NCBI RefSeq assembly: GCF_026319365.1
Contig: NZ_JAPDMS010000001.1
Location: 372,977-436,976 of the forward strand
Source of the DNA: Methylophaga sp. OBS1
GTDB lineage: Bacteria > Pseudomonadota > Gammaproteobacteria > Nitrosococcales > Methylophagaceae
Reading direction: 5' to 3'
DNA length: 64,000 nucleotides
The notes under the pieces were generated by a model that had not been told where the DNA came from, made no database searches, and saw nothing but the letters and a program-made list of their open reading frames with translations. Shown piece after piece: positions 27,809 through 37,868 of this stretch. Positions within the stretch are counted from its first letter, which is position 1; each line of letters opens with the position of its first letter. The translations under genes and the position numbers were made by a program.

Positions 27809-30262
27809 TCAGTTTTCGCTGGCCTGAGTTCGCTGCTTATCTTTTGACTGGTAAGCGAGAATCAACAGTCCAGGCAGAATGGTCAGATTGGCGGTCAGCG
27901 CCAGCATCATGGCCAGTGCCGTCATCAAACCAAAATAGACACTGGGAATAAAATTGGAAAACACCAGCACTGAAAAACCGATAATGACCGTCACCGAGGT
28001 GTAGTAAATCGCATTGCCAATACTCTGGTGGCTCTGGCTGACAGCAGTTCGGACATTATGGCTGGCCGCATATTCCTTCCGGAAGCGATGCAGATAATGA
28101 ATCGCATCATCGACCCCGATACCGATAATAATCGCGGCAATGGTAATCGTCATCACATCCAGCGGGATGCCCAGGTAGCCCATCAGGCCAAGCGCAGTCG
28201 CTGCGGCAAGCACATTGGGAATCAAACCCAGTACGGCCAGCGTCAGGGAACGCAGCAACAGCATGAACATGATCAATGTCGCGATAATCACAAATACCAG
28301 GGTGGATGTCTGCGAATCAAACAGGTGCTGCAGCATACCGTTGAACAGTACTGCCATGCCGGTGATGCGAACATCCTCTGCTGCAAAACCGAGTTCGTTC
28401 ACCGCATGGTGTTCGATATCTTCAATCAGCCCCTCAATCGTGTAATCAGGCACCGTTTCATGCAGACGCAGGGTGATACGCATCATGCCAGTCTCGGGGG
28501 AGGCGTAGGGTTCAATCAGATCATGGTAAACCCGCTCAGGCATGGCTTTGATGGCCGTAACCAGCTCAACCGGCCCCAGGGGCTCACCATCATTGTAGGT
28601 CTGTGCCACCTGTTCCAGGTTTTCCAACGAGATGATTTTACCGACAGCCTCTTTACGCTCCAGGTAGTCATGCATCTCACGCAAATATTGAATCTTGTTG
28701 GGGGTAAACCAGTAGAGTCTGGCGTTGCTATCTTCTGCACCAGTGCTGAAGAAGCTGGTCTCCTCCTCTTCCGGTTCTTGATAAGGCGGGAATTGGAGAA
28801 TGATATCCATCGGCATGGTGCCACCCAGATTCTTATCAATAAATTCGAGCCCTTTATGAATTTCGGTGTGATCACGGAAGTATTCGACAAAGCGATTATC
28901 CATGCTCAGTCGGCCGATACCGAGCGTTGCCACAACAAACACAATCAGCATCAGGATTAACACCAGGCGGGTACGATTCACGGCAAGACCGCTCAGGAAA
29001 TGGGTGAGATGTGGTTCATCATGAAGGCGGGCATGGTCACCCGCTCTGGGCAGCAGCAGTAAAATGCCGGCGAACAAAGCGTACGTCACCAGAAATGACA
29101 CCAGGATGCCGATACTCATGATCCAGCCAAAATCCATCACCGGTACGATATCACTGGTGACCAATGAGCCGAATGCCACCATGGTGGTCAGCGCCATATA
29201 AACACAGGGGGCCAGCTTATCTTTCATGGTCTCGATCACCAGTGCCTGATGCGGCATGTCTGGGTTCTTGCTTCCCAACTCGCGGTAACGAACGATGAGG
29301 TGAATCGCAAAGGAGATGCTGAAAATAGTTAGCAGAGAGATATAGTTGGAGGAAACGACCGTGGTCGGCTGCTGTAAAAAGCCCAGAATACCTGTGGTCA
29401 GAAAAATGGTCACGCCGGTGCTGGCAAGCGGATATAACACCCAGCGTAACTGTCGGAATAGCCAGAACAGCATCGCAGAAATGAGGGCAATCACAATGCT
29501 GCCGAAAATCACCACATCCTGCTTCACGTAGCTGATCATGTCGGCGGCAATCATCGGAATCCCGCCGAGATAGGCTTTCACATCATCACTTACGTTGTCT
29601 CGTACCGCCCGAATCTGGCTGATTAACTGTTCCCTGTCCTGTAGATGCTGGCTGTAGACTTTTTGATAGCGCTCCTCGACCGAGGCCAGCTGAAGCTGTT
29701 GTTCCTCTGTTGGGTTCTCAATCTTCCGTAACGCACGACGCTGTTCTCTAATTTCAGCGAGTGCGTGATCCGGTTCTAACTGAATACGGATTGCGGTAGT
29801 CTGACCCTCTTCTGATATCAACAGATTGCGGAATAACGGGCTTTGCGTCAGCTCTTCTCTGGCCAGGCTTAAATCCACATCATCTGACAGCAGTGTGCGA
29901 AAGCCTGTTGCCAGTTCCGAGACCGGCACATGGGGGCTTTGCAGTAACGGCGCTTCCAGCATTGAATCCACATTACTGACGCCATCAATTTCCTCCAGTT
30001 GACCGACCAACTGCTGCAGGTTTTGAATGCTCTGCGGACTGATTAAAGGCTGGTTTGTGGGCGTATAGGTCAGCACCAGGAAGCCTTCGCCGCCAAACTG
30101 TTCACTAACATCACGGTAATAGGCCAGCTCCGGATCGCCCTCTGCCACCAGCGTGTCTTCCGAGGCATCAAAACGGAAGTCCTGAACGTAGTATGCCGCG
30201 ACCAGGCAAAGGCCTGTCAGCAATAGAATCAGAGAGAGTGGCGCAATTAAGCTTTTTTTCAT
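27809..30262 (-). CDS. RND/MMPL-family lipid exporter (HpnN-like)
   Basis: An 817-residue RND-superfamily protein with two halves, each with one membrane helix, a large periplasmic loop and a five-helix bundle. It is shorter than drug RND pumps and of the MMPL/HpnN type. The loops include FDASEDTLVAEGDPELAYYRDVSEQFGG-like family sequence, and the helix bundles carry SISFAIHLIVRYRE and IIIGIGVDDAIHYLHRFR. It needs no outer-membrane factor and is coupled to the MlaC-like gene downstream, as HpnN is with HpnM. A role in moving lipids to the outer membrane is inferred from that pairing. Confidence 0.85.
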   Translation of the reverse strand: MKKSLIAPLSLILLLTGLCLVAAYYVQDFRFDASEDTLVAEGDPELAYYRDVSEQFGGEGFLVLTYTPTNQPLISPQSIQNLQQLVGQLEEIDGVSNVDSMLEAPLLQSPHVPVSELATGFRTLLSDDVDLSLAREELTQSPLFRNLLISEEGQTTAIRIQLEPDHALAEIREQRRALRKIENPTEEQQLQLASVEERYQKVYSQHLQDREQLISQIRAVRDNVSDDVKAYLGGIPMIAADMISYVKQDVVIFGSIVIALISAMLFWLFRQLRWVLYPLASTGVTIFLTTGILGFLQQPTTVVSSNYISLLTIFSISFAIHLIVRYRELGSKNPDMPHQALVIETMKDKLAPCVYMALTTMVAFGSLVTSDIVPVMDFGWIMSIGILVSFLVTYALFAGILLLLPRAGDHARLHDEPHLTHFLSGLAVNRTRLVLILMLIVFVVATLGIGRLSMDNRFVEYFRDHTEIHKGLEFIDKNLGGTMPMDIILQFPPYQEPEEEETSFFSTGAEDSNARLYWFTPNKIQYLREMHDYLERKEAVGKIISLENLEQVAQTYNDGEPLGPVELVTAIKAMPERVYHDLIEPYASPETGMMRITLRLHETVPDYTIEGLIEDIEHHAVNELGFAAEDVRITGMAVLFNGMLQHLFDSQTSTLVFVIIATLIMFMLLLRSLTLAVLGLIPNVLAAATALGLMGYLGIPLDVMTITIAAIIIGIGVDDAIHYLHRFRKEYAASHNVRTAVSQSHQSIGNAIYYTSVTVIIGFSVLVFSNFIPSVYFGLMTALAMMLALTANLTILPGLLILAYQSKDKQRTQASEN

Positions 30263-30426
30263 GCGGTATCCAGTGTTGCTGTGTGTTTGAAGTAAATCGG
30301 GTCCACAAGTTCACGCCCACTCTGCCCAATCCTCGTATGACAGTAAAGTTCTGGACTGGTCTGTTGGAACCTTCGCCGCAACTAATAGCCAGATTAGCCA
30401 TTATATTGATCAACAGGAGACGTTTC

Positions 30427-31404
30427 ATGGGACTGCTTATTGACGGGAAGTGGTATGACCGCTGGTACGACACGGCATCCAATCAGGGCCGATTCAAACG
30501 CAGTGAATCCCAGTTTCGTCATTGGGTGACGCCGGACGGTCAGCCCGGCCCCAGCGGCAATGCTGGCTTTAAAGCAGAAAAGGATCGTTATCATCTCTAC
30601 GTCTCACTGGCCTGCCCCTGGGCCCACCGGACATTGATATTCCGTAAATTGAAAGGTTTGGAATCAATAATTTCACTATCGGTGGTGAATCCGTACATGG
30701 GAGAGCATGGCTGGACTTTTGAAAGCGGAGACGGCGTGATAGCCGATCCAGTCCACGATGCCGACTTCCTGCATCAAATCTATACCGCTGCTCAGCCTGA
30801 CTTTAGCGGCCGGGTGACCGTGCCGGTACTGTGGGACAAGCAGCAGGATACGATTGTGAATAATGAGTCTGCCGAGATTATCCGTATGTTCAACACAGCC
30901 TTTGACGGGCTGGGCGCCGAAGCCGGTGATTATTATCCTGAAGCACTGCGGTCAGAGATTGATGCAATTAATGATGAGGTTTATGACCGGATCAATAATG
31001 GCGTTTATAAAGCCGGCTTTGCCACCACGCAGGAAGCATACGAAGAAGCCGTCATACCGTTATTCGAAGCCCTGGATAGGATTGACGAGCGTCTGTCACA
31101 GCAGCGCTATCTGGTCGGCGATCAACTGACGGAAGCCGACTGGCGCCTATTCACCACCCTGCTCCGGTTTGATCCGGTCTATGTTGGCCACTTCAAATGC
31201 AATCTGCGGCGGATTGCGGATTATCCCCACCTGTCAGGCTACCTACGTGAGTTATATCAATGGCCGGGTGTCGCCGACACCGTCAATATGGCCCATATCA
31301 AACAGCATTACTACCGCAGCCACGGCACAATTAATCCCACCGGGATTGTGCCTGCCGGGCCGGTACTGGATCTGAATCAGCCGCATGGGCGTGAGCAACG
31401 CTGA
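30427..31404 (+). CDS. yqjG: Glutathionyl-hydroquinone reductase (YqjG-like GST)
   Basis: A 325-residue xi-class GST. The start at ATG 30427 is fixed by AGGAGA six bases upstream. The protein begins MGLLIDGKWYDRWYDT, as the family does. The catalytic cysteine C63 lies in LACPWAHR, and the later YLVGDQLTEADWRLFTTLLRFDPVY motif marks the helical domain. It reduces glutathionyl-hydroquinones, releasing free hydroquinone in the cytoplasm. It is divergent from the RND gene and monocistronic. An open frame extends about 230 bases upstream, but this only covers the other gene's start. Confidence 0.93.
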   Translation: MGLLIDGKWYDRWYDTASNQGRFKRSESQFRHWVTPDGQPGPSGNAGFKAEKDRYHLYVSLACPWAHRTLIFRKLKGLESIISLSVVNPYMGEHGWTFESGDGVIADPVHDADFLHQIYTAAQPDFSGRVTVPVLWDKQQDTIVNNESAEIIRMFNTAFDGLGAEAGDYYPEALRSEIDAINDEVYDRINNGVYKAGFATTQEAYEEAVIPLFEALDRIDERLSQQRYLVGDQLTEADWRLFTTLLRFDPVYVGHFKCNLRRIADYPHLSGYLRELYQWPGVADTVNMAHIKQHYYRSHGTINPTGIVPAGPVLDLNQPHGREQR

Positions 31405-31939
31405 ACGGGCTGCTCTTCCTCGCCATTGACGTGGCGTTGCTGACGGTGGCGTCGATTGCAAACGGCTTGAGGCTTTGATCCGAGCATTTCACTTTTAAGC
31501 CATATGATTGTGTAACACCAAAGCAAATTTCAGCGGTCAATTTGTGACTTTATTTATCCCTCCGCTGCCGTGCTTTCAGCGGGTGCCTTTCTGCTGACAG
31601 TACTTGGCTTATTCGGCAGTCCGTATTTGTTTAAAAGCAACTTATACAATGCGCCTGAATAGCCTGAAAAAGCGCGCATTGCCCAGCCTCATTCCGGCAG
31701 CGAAGCCGTTTCAAAAAAAGCCTGGGTTAACGAGAATCAATCAATAAGCCTGTAGTTTTGGGCAAGCTTGTCTCTGCGCATCCACCTACAATGCTAATCA
31801 CTTTCCTCAGCCCAATGACGGCCTGAGACCTCGGGCACAGCATTCAGCAGGTCTGTTTTTCCTGGCCAGGGCCAATCAATTAACCGGATTTTAATAAATG
31901 TATGCGTTCATTAGACGCAATCTGCCATGGAGTTTAAGC
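31405..31939. promoter_or_regulatory. Long 5' region of the MexEF-OprN-type operon
   Basis: These 535 bases hold no recognisable gene. The most notable content is the 35-bp element at 31732-31766, shared with the AraC gene's upstream region. The rest is unremarkable. Confidence 0.5.
31732..31766 (+). repeat. Conserved 35-bp element, copy 1 (possible AraC operator)
   Basis: This copy begins GAGAATCAATCAATAAG and ends GGGCAAG. It matches 37759-37793 at 29 of 35 positions without gaps. It lies about 173 bases before the efflux operon. The shared placement before the efflux operon and before the AraC gene suggests a binding site for that regulator. Confidence 0.7.
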
Positions 31940-33106
31940 ATGCGACTTTCATTTTCAGCTTTAGTCTTTTTAATGACATTGGCCTCCACAGCCTGCACGG
32001 ATAGCACACAGAATGCCGACGCTGCCCCAAGTCCACCCCCGCCGCCGGAAGTGGATGTAGCGACACCTTTAAAACAGACGCTGACCGACTGGGATGAGTT
32101 CACAGGGCGTTTTGAAGCCATCAACGATGTGCAATTACGTGCCCGCGTCACCGGTTATCTGGTGGAAAAAAGATTCAAAGACGGACAGATGGTCAAAAAA
32201 GGCGATGTGCTCTACGTCATTGACCCGCGCCCATTCAGCTATGAACTACAGCGGATAGAAGCACAGCACCAACTGGCACAGAAAGAATGGGAACGCGCCC
32301 AGAATCTACGTGAGAGCCGGGCGATTTCTCAGGAAGAAGCTGATCGGCGCTTTCAGGAGTTACAGATTGCCAAATCTTCGCTGGACAACGCACGTTTGCA
32401 AATGGCCTTTACCGAAGTCACCTCGCCGATTGATGGCAAGGTCAGTGACAGTTACGTGGATGTCGGCAATATGGTGGAAGAAAACGAAACGGTATTAACC
32501 CGCATCGTCAGCACCAATCCGATACATTTCCGCTTTGAAGGCTCGCAGACTGATCTGCTCAAATATCTGCGTCTGGATCGGGCCGGTCAACGTCCAAGCA
32601 GCGATTCCGCGCCGAATCCCATTTACATCAAACTGCTGGATGAAGATAAATTCTACCACCAGGGCAAGATGCACTTTGTCGACAATGCCGTTGATAATTC
32701 CACCGGCACCATTCAGGCGACCGCCACCGTCAACAATGACAACGGCATTATCTACCCGGGCCTGTTCGGCCGTGCCCGTCTGTTGGGCAGGGCCAATTAC
32801 GAAGCGATTCTGCTGCCGGAAAAGGCCATCAATACCGACCAGGATAAAAAGTTCGTCTATGTTGTTGATAGTAAAGACATCGTACAGCGGCAGTATGTGC
32901 AGATCGGCAACCTTCTGGATAACGATCTGATTGTGGTCAGCGAGGGATTGAGCGGCGATGAACGCGTGGTGATTAACGGCATTCAGCGGATCCGTCAGGC
33001 GGACCAGCCCGTCACTCCTAATCCTGTTGAGTTAGCGTGGCAAGAGCCCGATACCCTGGTGCAGGCGGAAGGTACAGGTTCTGAGCAACGGACGGATCAG
33101 GAATAA
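31940..33106 (+). CDS. RND multidrug efflux adaptor (MexE/AcrA-like)
   Basis: An adaptor of about 388 residues with a lipoprotein-like signal (LASTAC, cysteine near 19; the lipobox is slightly atypical), a proline-rich linker (SPPPPPEVDV), lipoyl and hairpin regions (ARVTGYLVEKRFKDGQMVKKGDVLYVIDPRPF) and a beta-barrel domain (PIHFRFEGSQTDLLKY). I chose the ATG at 31940, with GGAG 7 bases upstream. The ATG at 31898 lacks such a site. It is first in a three-gene efflux operon. MexE is the closest named relative by layout. Confidence 0.88.
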   Translation: MRLSFSALVFLMTLASTACTDSTQNADAAPSPPPPPEVDVATPLKQTLTDWDEFTGRFEAINDVQLRARVTGYLVEKRFKDGQMVKKGDVLYVIDPRPFSYELQRIEAQHQLAQKEWERAQNLRESRAISQEEADRRFQELQIAKSSLDNARLQMAFTEVTSPIDGKVSDSYVDVGNMVEENETVLTRIVSTNPIHFRFEGSQTDLLKYLRLDRAGQRPSSDSAPNPIYIKLLDEDKFYHQGKMHFVDNAVDNSTGTIQATATVNNDNGIIYPGLFGRARLLGRANYEAILLPEKAINTDQDKKFVYVVDSKDIVQRQYVQIGNLLDNDLIVVSEGLSGDERVVINGIQRIRQADQPVTPNPVELAWQEPDTLVQAEGTGSEQRTDQE

Positions 33107-33115
33107 GGAATTTTT

Positions 33116-36100
33116 ATGCAATTTCCCAAGTTTTTTATCGACAGACCGATATTTGCCACGGTGATGTCTATCATGACCGTGATCGTCGGTGCGATGGCCT
33201 TTTTTACCCTGCCGATTGAGCAATATCCTTCAGTGGCTCCCCCCACCATCCAGGTTTCGGCCAATTACCCGGGGGCCACCGCCGAAACGGTGGCAGAAAC
33301 GGTAGCCACACCGATTGAGCAGGAAGTGAACGGTGTCGAAGGCATGCTCTATATGCATTCACAGGCTTCAGCCGACGGCAGTATGACCCTCACTATCACC
33401 TTTGAACTGGGTACGGATCTGGATACCGCCCAGGTGCTGGTTCAAAACCGGGTGGCGATTGCTGAACCGCGCTTGCCGGAAGTCGTCCGTAGCATGGGGG
33501 TGACAACCCGTAAAAACACCCCGGATCTGATGCTGGTAGTCAATATGTCCTCCCCGGATGGCACTTATGACCAGAACTACCTGGCTAACTATGGCGTGCT
33601 TAATGTTCGTGATCGCCTGCGCCGGATTGAAGGTGTCGGTGAGGTCCGGGTATTTGGTGCTGCTGATTATGCGATGCGGATCTGGCTGAAACCGGCATTG
33701 CTGCAATCCTATAATATCGCGGCCGGCGACATCATTAATGCCCTCCGGAGTCAGAACGTGCAGGTTGCCAGTGGCACGCTCAACAGTGCACCGCAAAAGG
33801 AACAGAACTACTACGAATACATTGTGCAGACTCAGGGCCGGCTGGAAACCCCGCAACAGTTCGGGGAAGTTATCGTGAAAGCCGAGGAAGGCCGGATTGT
33901 TCGCCTGAAAGATGTGGCCCGTATTGAACTCGGTGCTCAGGAGTATGTCACCAAAGGCTACCTGGGTGAAAAACCGGCCGTGGCGCTGCCTATCTACCAG
34001 CGTCCGGGATCCAATGCGATTGCTACCACCCAGGCCCTCAAGGCTGAAATGATCGATATCGCCAAGGATTTCCCGCCCGGAATCGAATACGAGTTTGCTT
34101 ATAACCCCACCGAGTTTATTGAACAGTCGGTTGAAGCGGTTGAACTGACCGTGTATGAAGCCGTGTTCCTGGTGGTGATCGTCATTCTGGTGTTTCTGCA
34201 GACCTGGCGCGCTGCCATTATTCCGATTGTGGCGATTCCGGTGTCTTTGATCGGGACCTTTGCCGTGATGTCGGCGCTCGGCTATTCGCTCAATAACCTG
34301 ACCCTGTTCGGTCTGGTGCTGGCGATTGGTATCGTGGTCGATGATGCCATCGTCATTGTAGAAAATATGGAACGCAACCTGCGCAATGGTCTTTCACCCC
34401 GTGATGCCGCCCGTAAAACGATGGATGAGGTCGGTTCCGCGCTGATTGCGATGGGACTGGTCCTGGTCGCGGTGTTCCTGCCAACCCTGTTCCTGGAGGG
34501 GATTTCGGGCAAATTCTACCAGGCTTTCGGTCTCACCGTGGCCGTGGCCACGATGATTTCGGTGGCAGTATCGCTGACCCTGTCCCCTGCTTTGGCCGCC
34601 ATACTGATGAAGGTGGAGCCGCATGACCACAAACCGGTCAAATGGTACAAGTCACCGGTCAAAGCCTTCTTTAATGGTTTCAATAAAGGCATGAACGGGC
34701 TGTCGAATCGTTATGGCTGGTTTGTCGGCAAAACCATTCGCATGGGCTTTATCATGCTGCTGATTTACGGCGGTCTGATGACGCTGACCGCGTTTCAGTT
34801 CGACCGTGTGCCGACAGGCTTTATTCCATCACAGGACCAGGGCTCGCTGATTGTTGCGATTACGCTGCCGGAAGGTGCGTCTCTAACTGAAACCGATGAG
34901 GTAGTCCAGGCCGTTAGTAGCGAAATGTTGAAGGTGCCGGGCCTTGCCAATACGGTGGGTTTTACCGGTTTCTCCGGCGCGACCCGTACGCTGCAATCCA
35001 ATGCCGCGGTCATCTTCACGCCACTCGAGTCATTTGATAAGCGGCTCGCTGAAGGCATTGAATATCAAAGCATTCTGGACAATATGCGTGCTGTTGCGGG
35101 CTCGTTCAAAAATGCTCAGATTGCCGTGTTTGAGCGACCGCCTGTTCCCGGTATCGGGAATGCCGGTGGTTTTAAAATGATGTTACAGGACCAGGGTGGG
35201 CGCGGTCTGGCTGTGCTGGAACAGGCAGCCAAAGATATGGCAGCGGCTGCCAACAGCCCTGACAGTCCGGCCACGACAGCAGCGTTTACTTTCTTCAATA
35301 CCAATAATCCACAGCTTTACCTGGATATTGACCGCAATAAGGCTGAGCGTCTGGGCGTACCGGTGGATAACGTGTTTGAAGCGCTGGAAGTCTTTATCGG
35401 GTCGGTCTATATCAATGACTTTAATTACCTGGGCAGAACTTTCCGGGTCACAGCGCAGGCGGAAGCCGAAGAACGCCTCAGCATTGATGATGCATTGCGA
35501 ATCCGGGTGCGCAATAACAACGGTGATATGGTGCCGATTGGCTCTTTTGCCACAGTGGAAAACACCTCTGGCCCCTCCCGTGTGCCGCGATACAATCTGT
35601 ATCCGGCGGCCGGTGTAATGGGCAGTGCCAGTCCCGGCTACAGCTCGGGTGAAGCGCTGAACGCGATGGAAGATCTGGCCGCGCAGATCCTGCCTGACGG
35701 CATTGGTTATGAGTGGACAGAGATTGCCTATCAGCAGAAATCGACCGGCGATACGGCGGTCCTCGCCTTTGTGCTGGCGGTGGTGTTTGTCTTTCTGCTG
35801 CTGGCCGCCCAGTACGAGAGTTGGACGCTGCCACTGTCCATTATTCTGATTGTGCCGATGTGTCTGCTGTCGGCCATTACCGGCGTCTATATGGCCGGTA
35901 TGGATAACAACATCCTGACCCAGATCGGTCTGGTGGTCCTGGTGGGGCTGGCCTCTAAAAACGCCATTCTTATTGTCGAGTTTGCCCGCGAACTGGAAGA
36001 TCAGGGTCGTGATATGTGGCAGGCGGCGGTGGAAGCGGCGCGGCTTCGCCTGCGCCCGATTCTGATGACCTCCTTCGCCTTCATTCTGGGCGTGGTGCCG

Positions 36101-36286
36101 ATGGTGATTGCCACCGGTGCCGGTGCGGAAATGCGCCAGGCGCTGGGGGTGGCCGTGTTCTCCGGCATGCTCGGTGTGACCGCCTTCGGCTTGATATTCA
36201 CGCCGGTGTTTTATGTGTTGTGCCGCAAACTGGCACTGATTCGGGTCAAAAAGACCTCGGATAACCTGTCTTCGGAGTCTGTTTAA
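33116..36286 (+). CDS. HAE1-type RND multidrug efflux pump (MexF-like)
   Basis: A 1056-residue proton-driven RND pump of the hydrophobe/amphiphile class. It begins FPKFFIDRPIFATVMSI, has the TM4 proton-relay motif VLAIGIVVDDAIVIVENMER, and the conserved GLASKNAILIVEFA in the second half. It forms a tripartite pump with the adaptor before it (9-base gap) and the OprM-like channel after it (one-base overlap). Substrates such as quinones, solvents or antibiotics are typical of MexF relatives and cannot be read from sequence. Confidence 0.94.
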   Translation: MQFPKFFIDRPIFATVMSIMTVIVGAMAFFTLPIEQYPSVAPPTIQVSANYPGATAETVAETVATPIEQEVNGVEGMLYMHSQASADGSMTLTITFELGTDLDTAQVLVQNRVAIAEPRLPEVVRSMGVTTRKNTPDLMLVVNMSSPDGTYDQNYLANYGVLNVRDRLRRIEGVGEVRVFGAADYAMRIWLKPALLQSYNIAAGDIINALRSQNVQVASGTLNSAPQKEQNYYEYIVQTQGRLETPQQFGEVIVKAEEGRIVRLKDVARIELGAQEYVTKGYLGEKPAVALPIYQRPGSNAIATTQALKAEMIDIAKDFPPGIEYEFAYNPTEFIEQSVEAVELTVYEAVFLVVIVILVFLQTWRAAIIPIVAIPVSLIGTFAVMSALGYSLNNLTLFGLVLAIGIVVDDAIVIVENMERNLRNGLSPRDAARKTMDEVGSALIAMGLVLVAVFLPTLFLEGISGKFYQAFGLTVAVATMISVAVSLTLSPALAAILMKVEPHDHKPVKWYKSPVKAFFNGFNKGMNGLSNRYGWFVGKTIRMGFIMLLIYGGLMTLTAFQFDRVPTGFIPSQDQGSLIVAITLPEGASLTETDEVVQAVSSEMLKVPGLANTVGFTGFSGATRTLQSNAAVIFTPLESFDKRLAEGIEYQSILDNMRAVAGSFKNAQIAVFERPPVPGIGNAGGFKMMLQDQGGRGLAVLEQAAKDMAAAANSPDSPATTAAFTFFNTNNPQLYLDIDRNKAERLGVPVDNVFEALEVFIGSVYINDFNYLGRTFRVTAQAEAEERLSIDDALRIRVRNNNGDMVPIGSFATVENTSGPSRVPRYNLYPAAGVMGSASPGYSSGEALNAMEDLAAQILPDGIGYEWTEIAYQQKSTGDTAVLAFVLAVVFVFLLLAAQYESWTLPLSIILIVPMCLLSAITGVYMAGMDNNILTQIGLVVLVGLASKNAILIVEFARELEDQGRDMWQAAVEAARLRLRPILMTSFAFILGVVPMVIATGAGAEMRQALGVAVFSGMLGVTAFGLIFTPVFYVLCRKLALIRVKKTSDNLSSESV

Positions 36287-37707
36287 TGACAAAGCGACCT
36301 TTACTAGCGCTACTTATCGGGGTTCTCATGGCAGCCGGCGGCTGCGCCTCATTTCGCGATTATCAGGCACCGGAAACGCCCGAGGCGGTGTCGGAAACTG
36401 AACTGCAACAGGCCGGTAATGATCGTGTTCAGGCCAACAAAAAACCGGTTGCCGACTGGTGGCGTGAATTTAATGATCCCCTGCTGACCGAATTGGTCAA
36501 CACCGCGCTCAATGCTAATCCGGATGTGCGGATCGCCTACGCCAATCTGCAGGAAGCCCGGGCTTTGCGTCGTGAAGTCGGTTATGACCGTCAGCCTGCT
36601 GTCGATGCCACCGGCGATGCCTCGCGTAACCTGAATTCGCAGGAGAGCTCCAATGGGACCAACCTGCCCAGAACCAATAACAGTTTCCAGGCGGGCTTTG
36701 ATGCCAGTTGGGAACTGGATCTGTTCAACCGTGTATCATCTAGGGTTGAAGCACAGCAGGCTTTGACGGAATCTGCCGAAGCGGATTTACAGCAGATTTA
36801 TGTCACCATTGCTGCAGAGGTTGCCAGAGCCTACATCGAACTTCGCGGTGCCCAGCACCGGCTGGATATTGCCGAGCGTAACCAGAGCAACCAGGCTGAA
36901 ACCTATGAACTGACGCAAGTGCTCCTGGATAATGGTCGCGCTACAGCGCTGGATGTGTCCCGAGCTGAAACCCAGTTGACCCTCACCAAGTCGACTATCC
37001 CCCCGCTGCAGGCAGCGGTATCTGCCGCCATCAATCGTTTATCAGTGCTGACAGGACAGGTACCGGACGCCTTGCGTAAGCGATTATCAGAAAAAGCGCC
37101 ACTGCCTGAATTGCCGGTGACGCTGGCTGTGGGTGATGCTGAGTCATTACTCAAACGACGTCCTGATATTCGCGCGGCAGAGCGCAATCTGGCGGCCAGT
37201 GTCGCGGCTTATAATGTCGCTGTTGCTGATCTGTTCCCGAAAGTCAGCCTGCTTGGCTCGCTGGGTTTTGTCGCCACCAATCTCAGCAGCTTCGGCACTT
37301 CGGCGCTAGCTGGTTCACTGGGTCCTTCCCTGCAATGGCAGGTATTCAACCGTGACAGCATTCGTGCCCGTATCGATCAGGCTGATGCCCGCAGTCTCGC
37401 CCAACTGGCGAACTACGACAAAACGGTACTGGCGGCTTTGGAAGAAACACAGACTGCGGTCAGTGATTTTGCCCGCGAAGAGGAACGCCGGGCGACCCTG
37501 CAACAGGCGGCAAAGTCAGCCCAACATTCTGCCGAGCTGGCACGACAACGTTTTGATGAAGGCTATGATGATTTTCTGGATGTGCTGGATGCCGAGCGAA
37601 CTTTACTGGAAACCGAAGATACTCTGGCCGGAAGTGAAATCAGTGCCGTGCTGAACCTGATTGCCATTTACAAGGCGCTAGGTGGTGGTTGGCAGGTAAA
37701 AAGCTGA
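36286..37707 (+). CDS. NodT/OprM-family outer-membrane lipoprotein channel
   Basis: A 473-residue outer-membrane factor. The lipobox AAGGC places the lipidated cysteine at about residue 20. Family motifs include WWREFNDPLLTELVNTAL, the internal duplicated helical repeats, and LLKRRPDIRAAERNLAASVAAYNVAVADLFPKV. The start codon shares its A with the last base of the pump gene's stop, so translation is coupled. It completes the MexEF-OprN-type pump. Confidence 0.92.
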   Translation: MTKRPLLALLIGVLMAAGGCASFRDYQAPETPEAVSETELQQAGNDRVQANKKPVADWWREFNDPLLTELVNTALNANPDVRIAYANLQEARALRREVGYDRQPAVDATGDASRNLNSQESSNGTNLPRTNNSFQAGFDASWELDLFNRVSSRVEAQQALTESAEADLQQIYVTIAAEVARAYIELRGAQHRLDIAERNQSNQAETYELTQVLLDNGRATALDVSRAETQLTLTKSTIPPLQAAVSAAINRLSVLTGQVPDALRKRLSEKAPLPELPVTLAVGDAESLLKRRPDIRAAERNLAASVAAYNVAVADLFPKVSLLGSLGFVATNLSSFGTSALAGSLGPSLQWQVFNRDSIRARIDQADARSLAQLANYDKTVLAALEETQTAVSDFAREEERRATLQQAAKSAQHSAELARQRFDEGYDDFLDVLDAERTLLETEDTLAGSEISAVLNLIAIYKALGGGWQVKS

Positions 37708-37758
37708 GAACTGAATTTATCCGTGGTGGTCAGTTATTCATATCGGACGGGTTTACTG

Positions 37759-37793
37759 GAGAATCAGTCAACAAGGCTGTAGCTTCAGGCAAG
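37759..37793 (+). repeat. Conserved 35-bp element, copy 2 (possible AraC operator)
   Basis: This copy begins GAGAATCAGTCAACAAG and ends AGGCAAG. It is 29/35 identical to 31732-31766 and lies 75 bases before the AraC gene. Length and position suit a two-half-site AraC operator for self-regulation. Confidence 0.7.
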
Positions 37794-37868
37794 TCAGACA
37801 AGCTGTCAGTCTCTAGAATTAAAGATTGATAATTTCCATGCTATCACGGCCACAGCGGTAGGTTGACC

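Noticed and set aside
28028..28960. 310-codon open frame on the plus strand opposite the HpnN-like gene
   Set aside because: Low-complexity, charged composition with no motif, fully inside a conserved gene on the other strand.
30193..30426. 78-residue N-terminal extension of the YqjG-like protein
   Set aside because: The strong ribosome site before ATG 30427 and the family N terminus fix the start. The extension only overlaps the divergent gene's start.
35183..36292. 369-codon open frame on the minus strand opposite the RND pump gene
   Set aside because: It is antisense to a well-conserved pump, rich in His, Gln and Arg, and has no domain. This is a typical shadow of GC-rich codon use.
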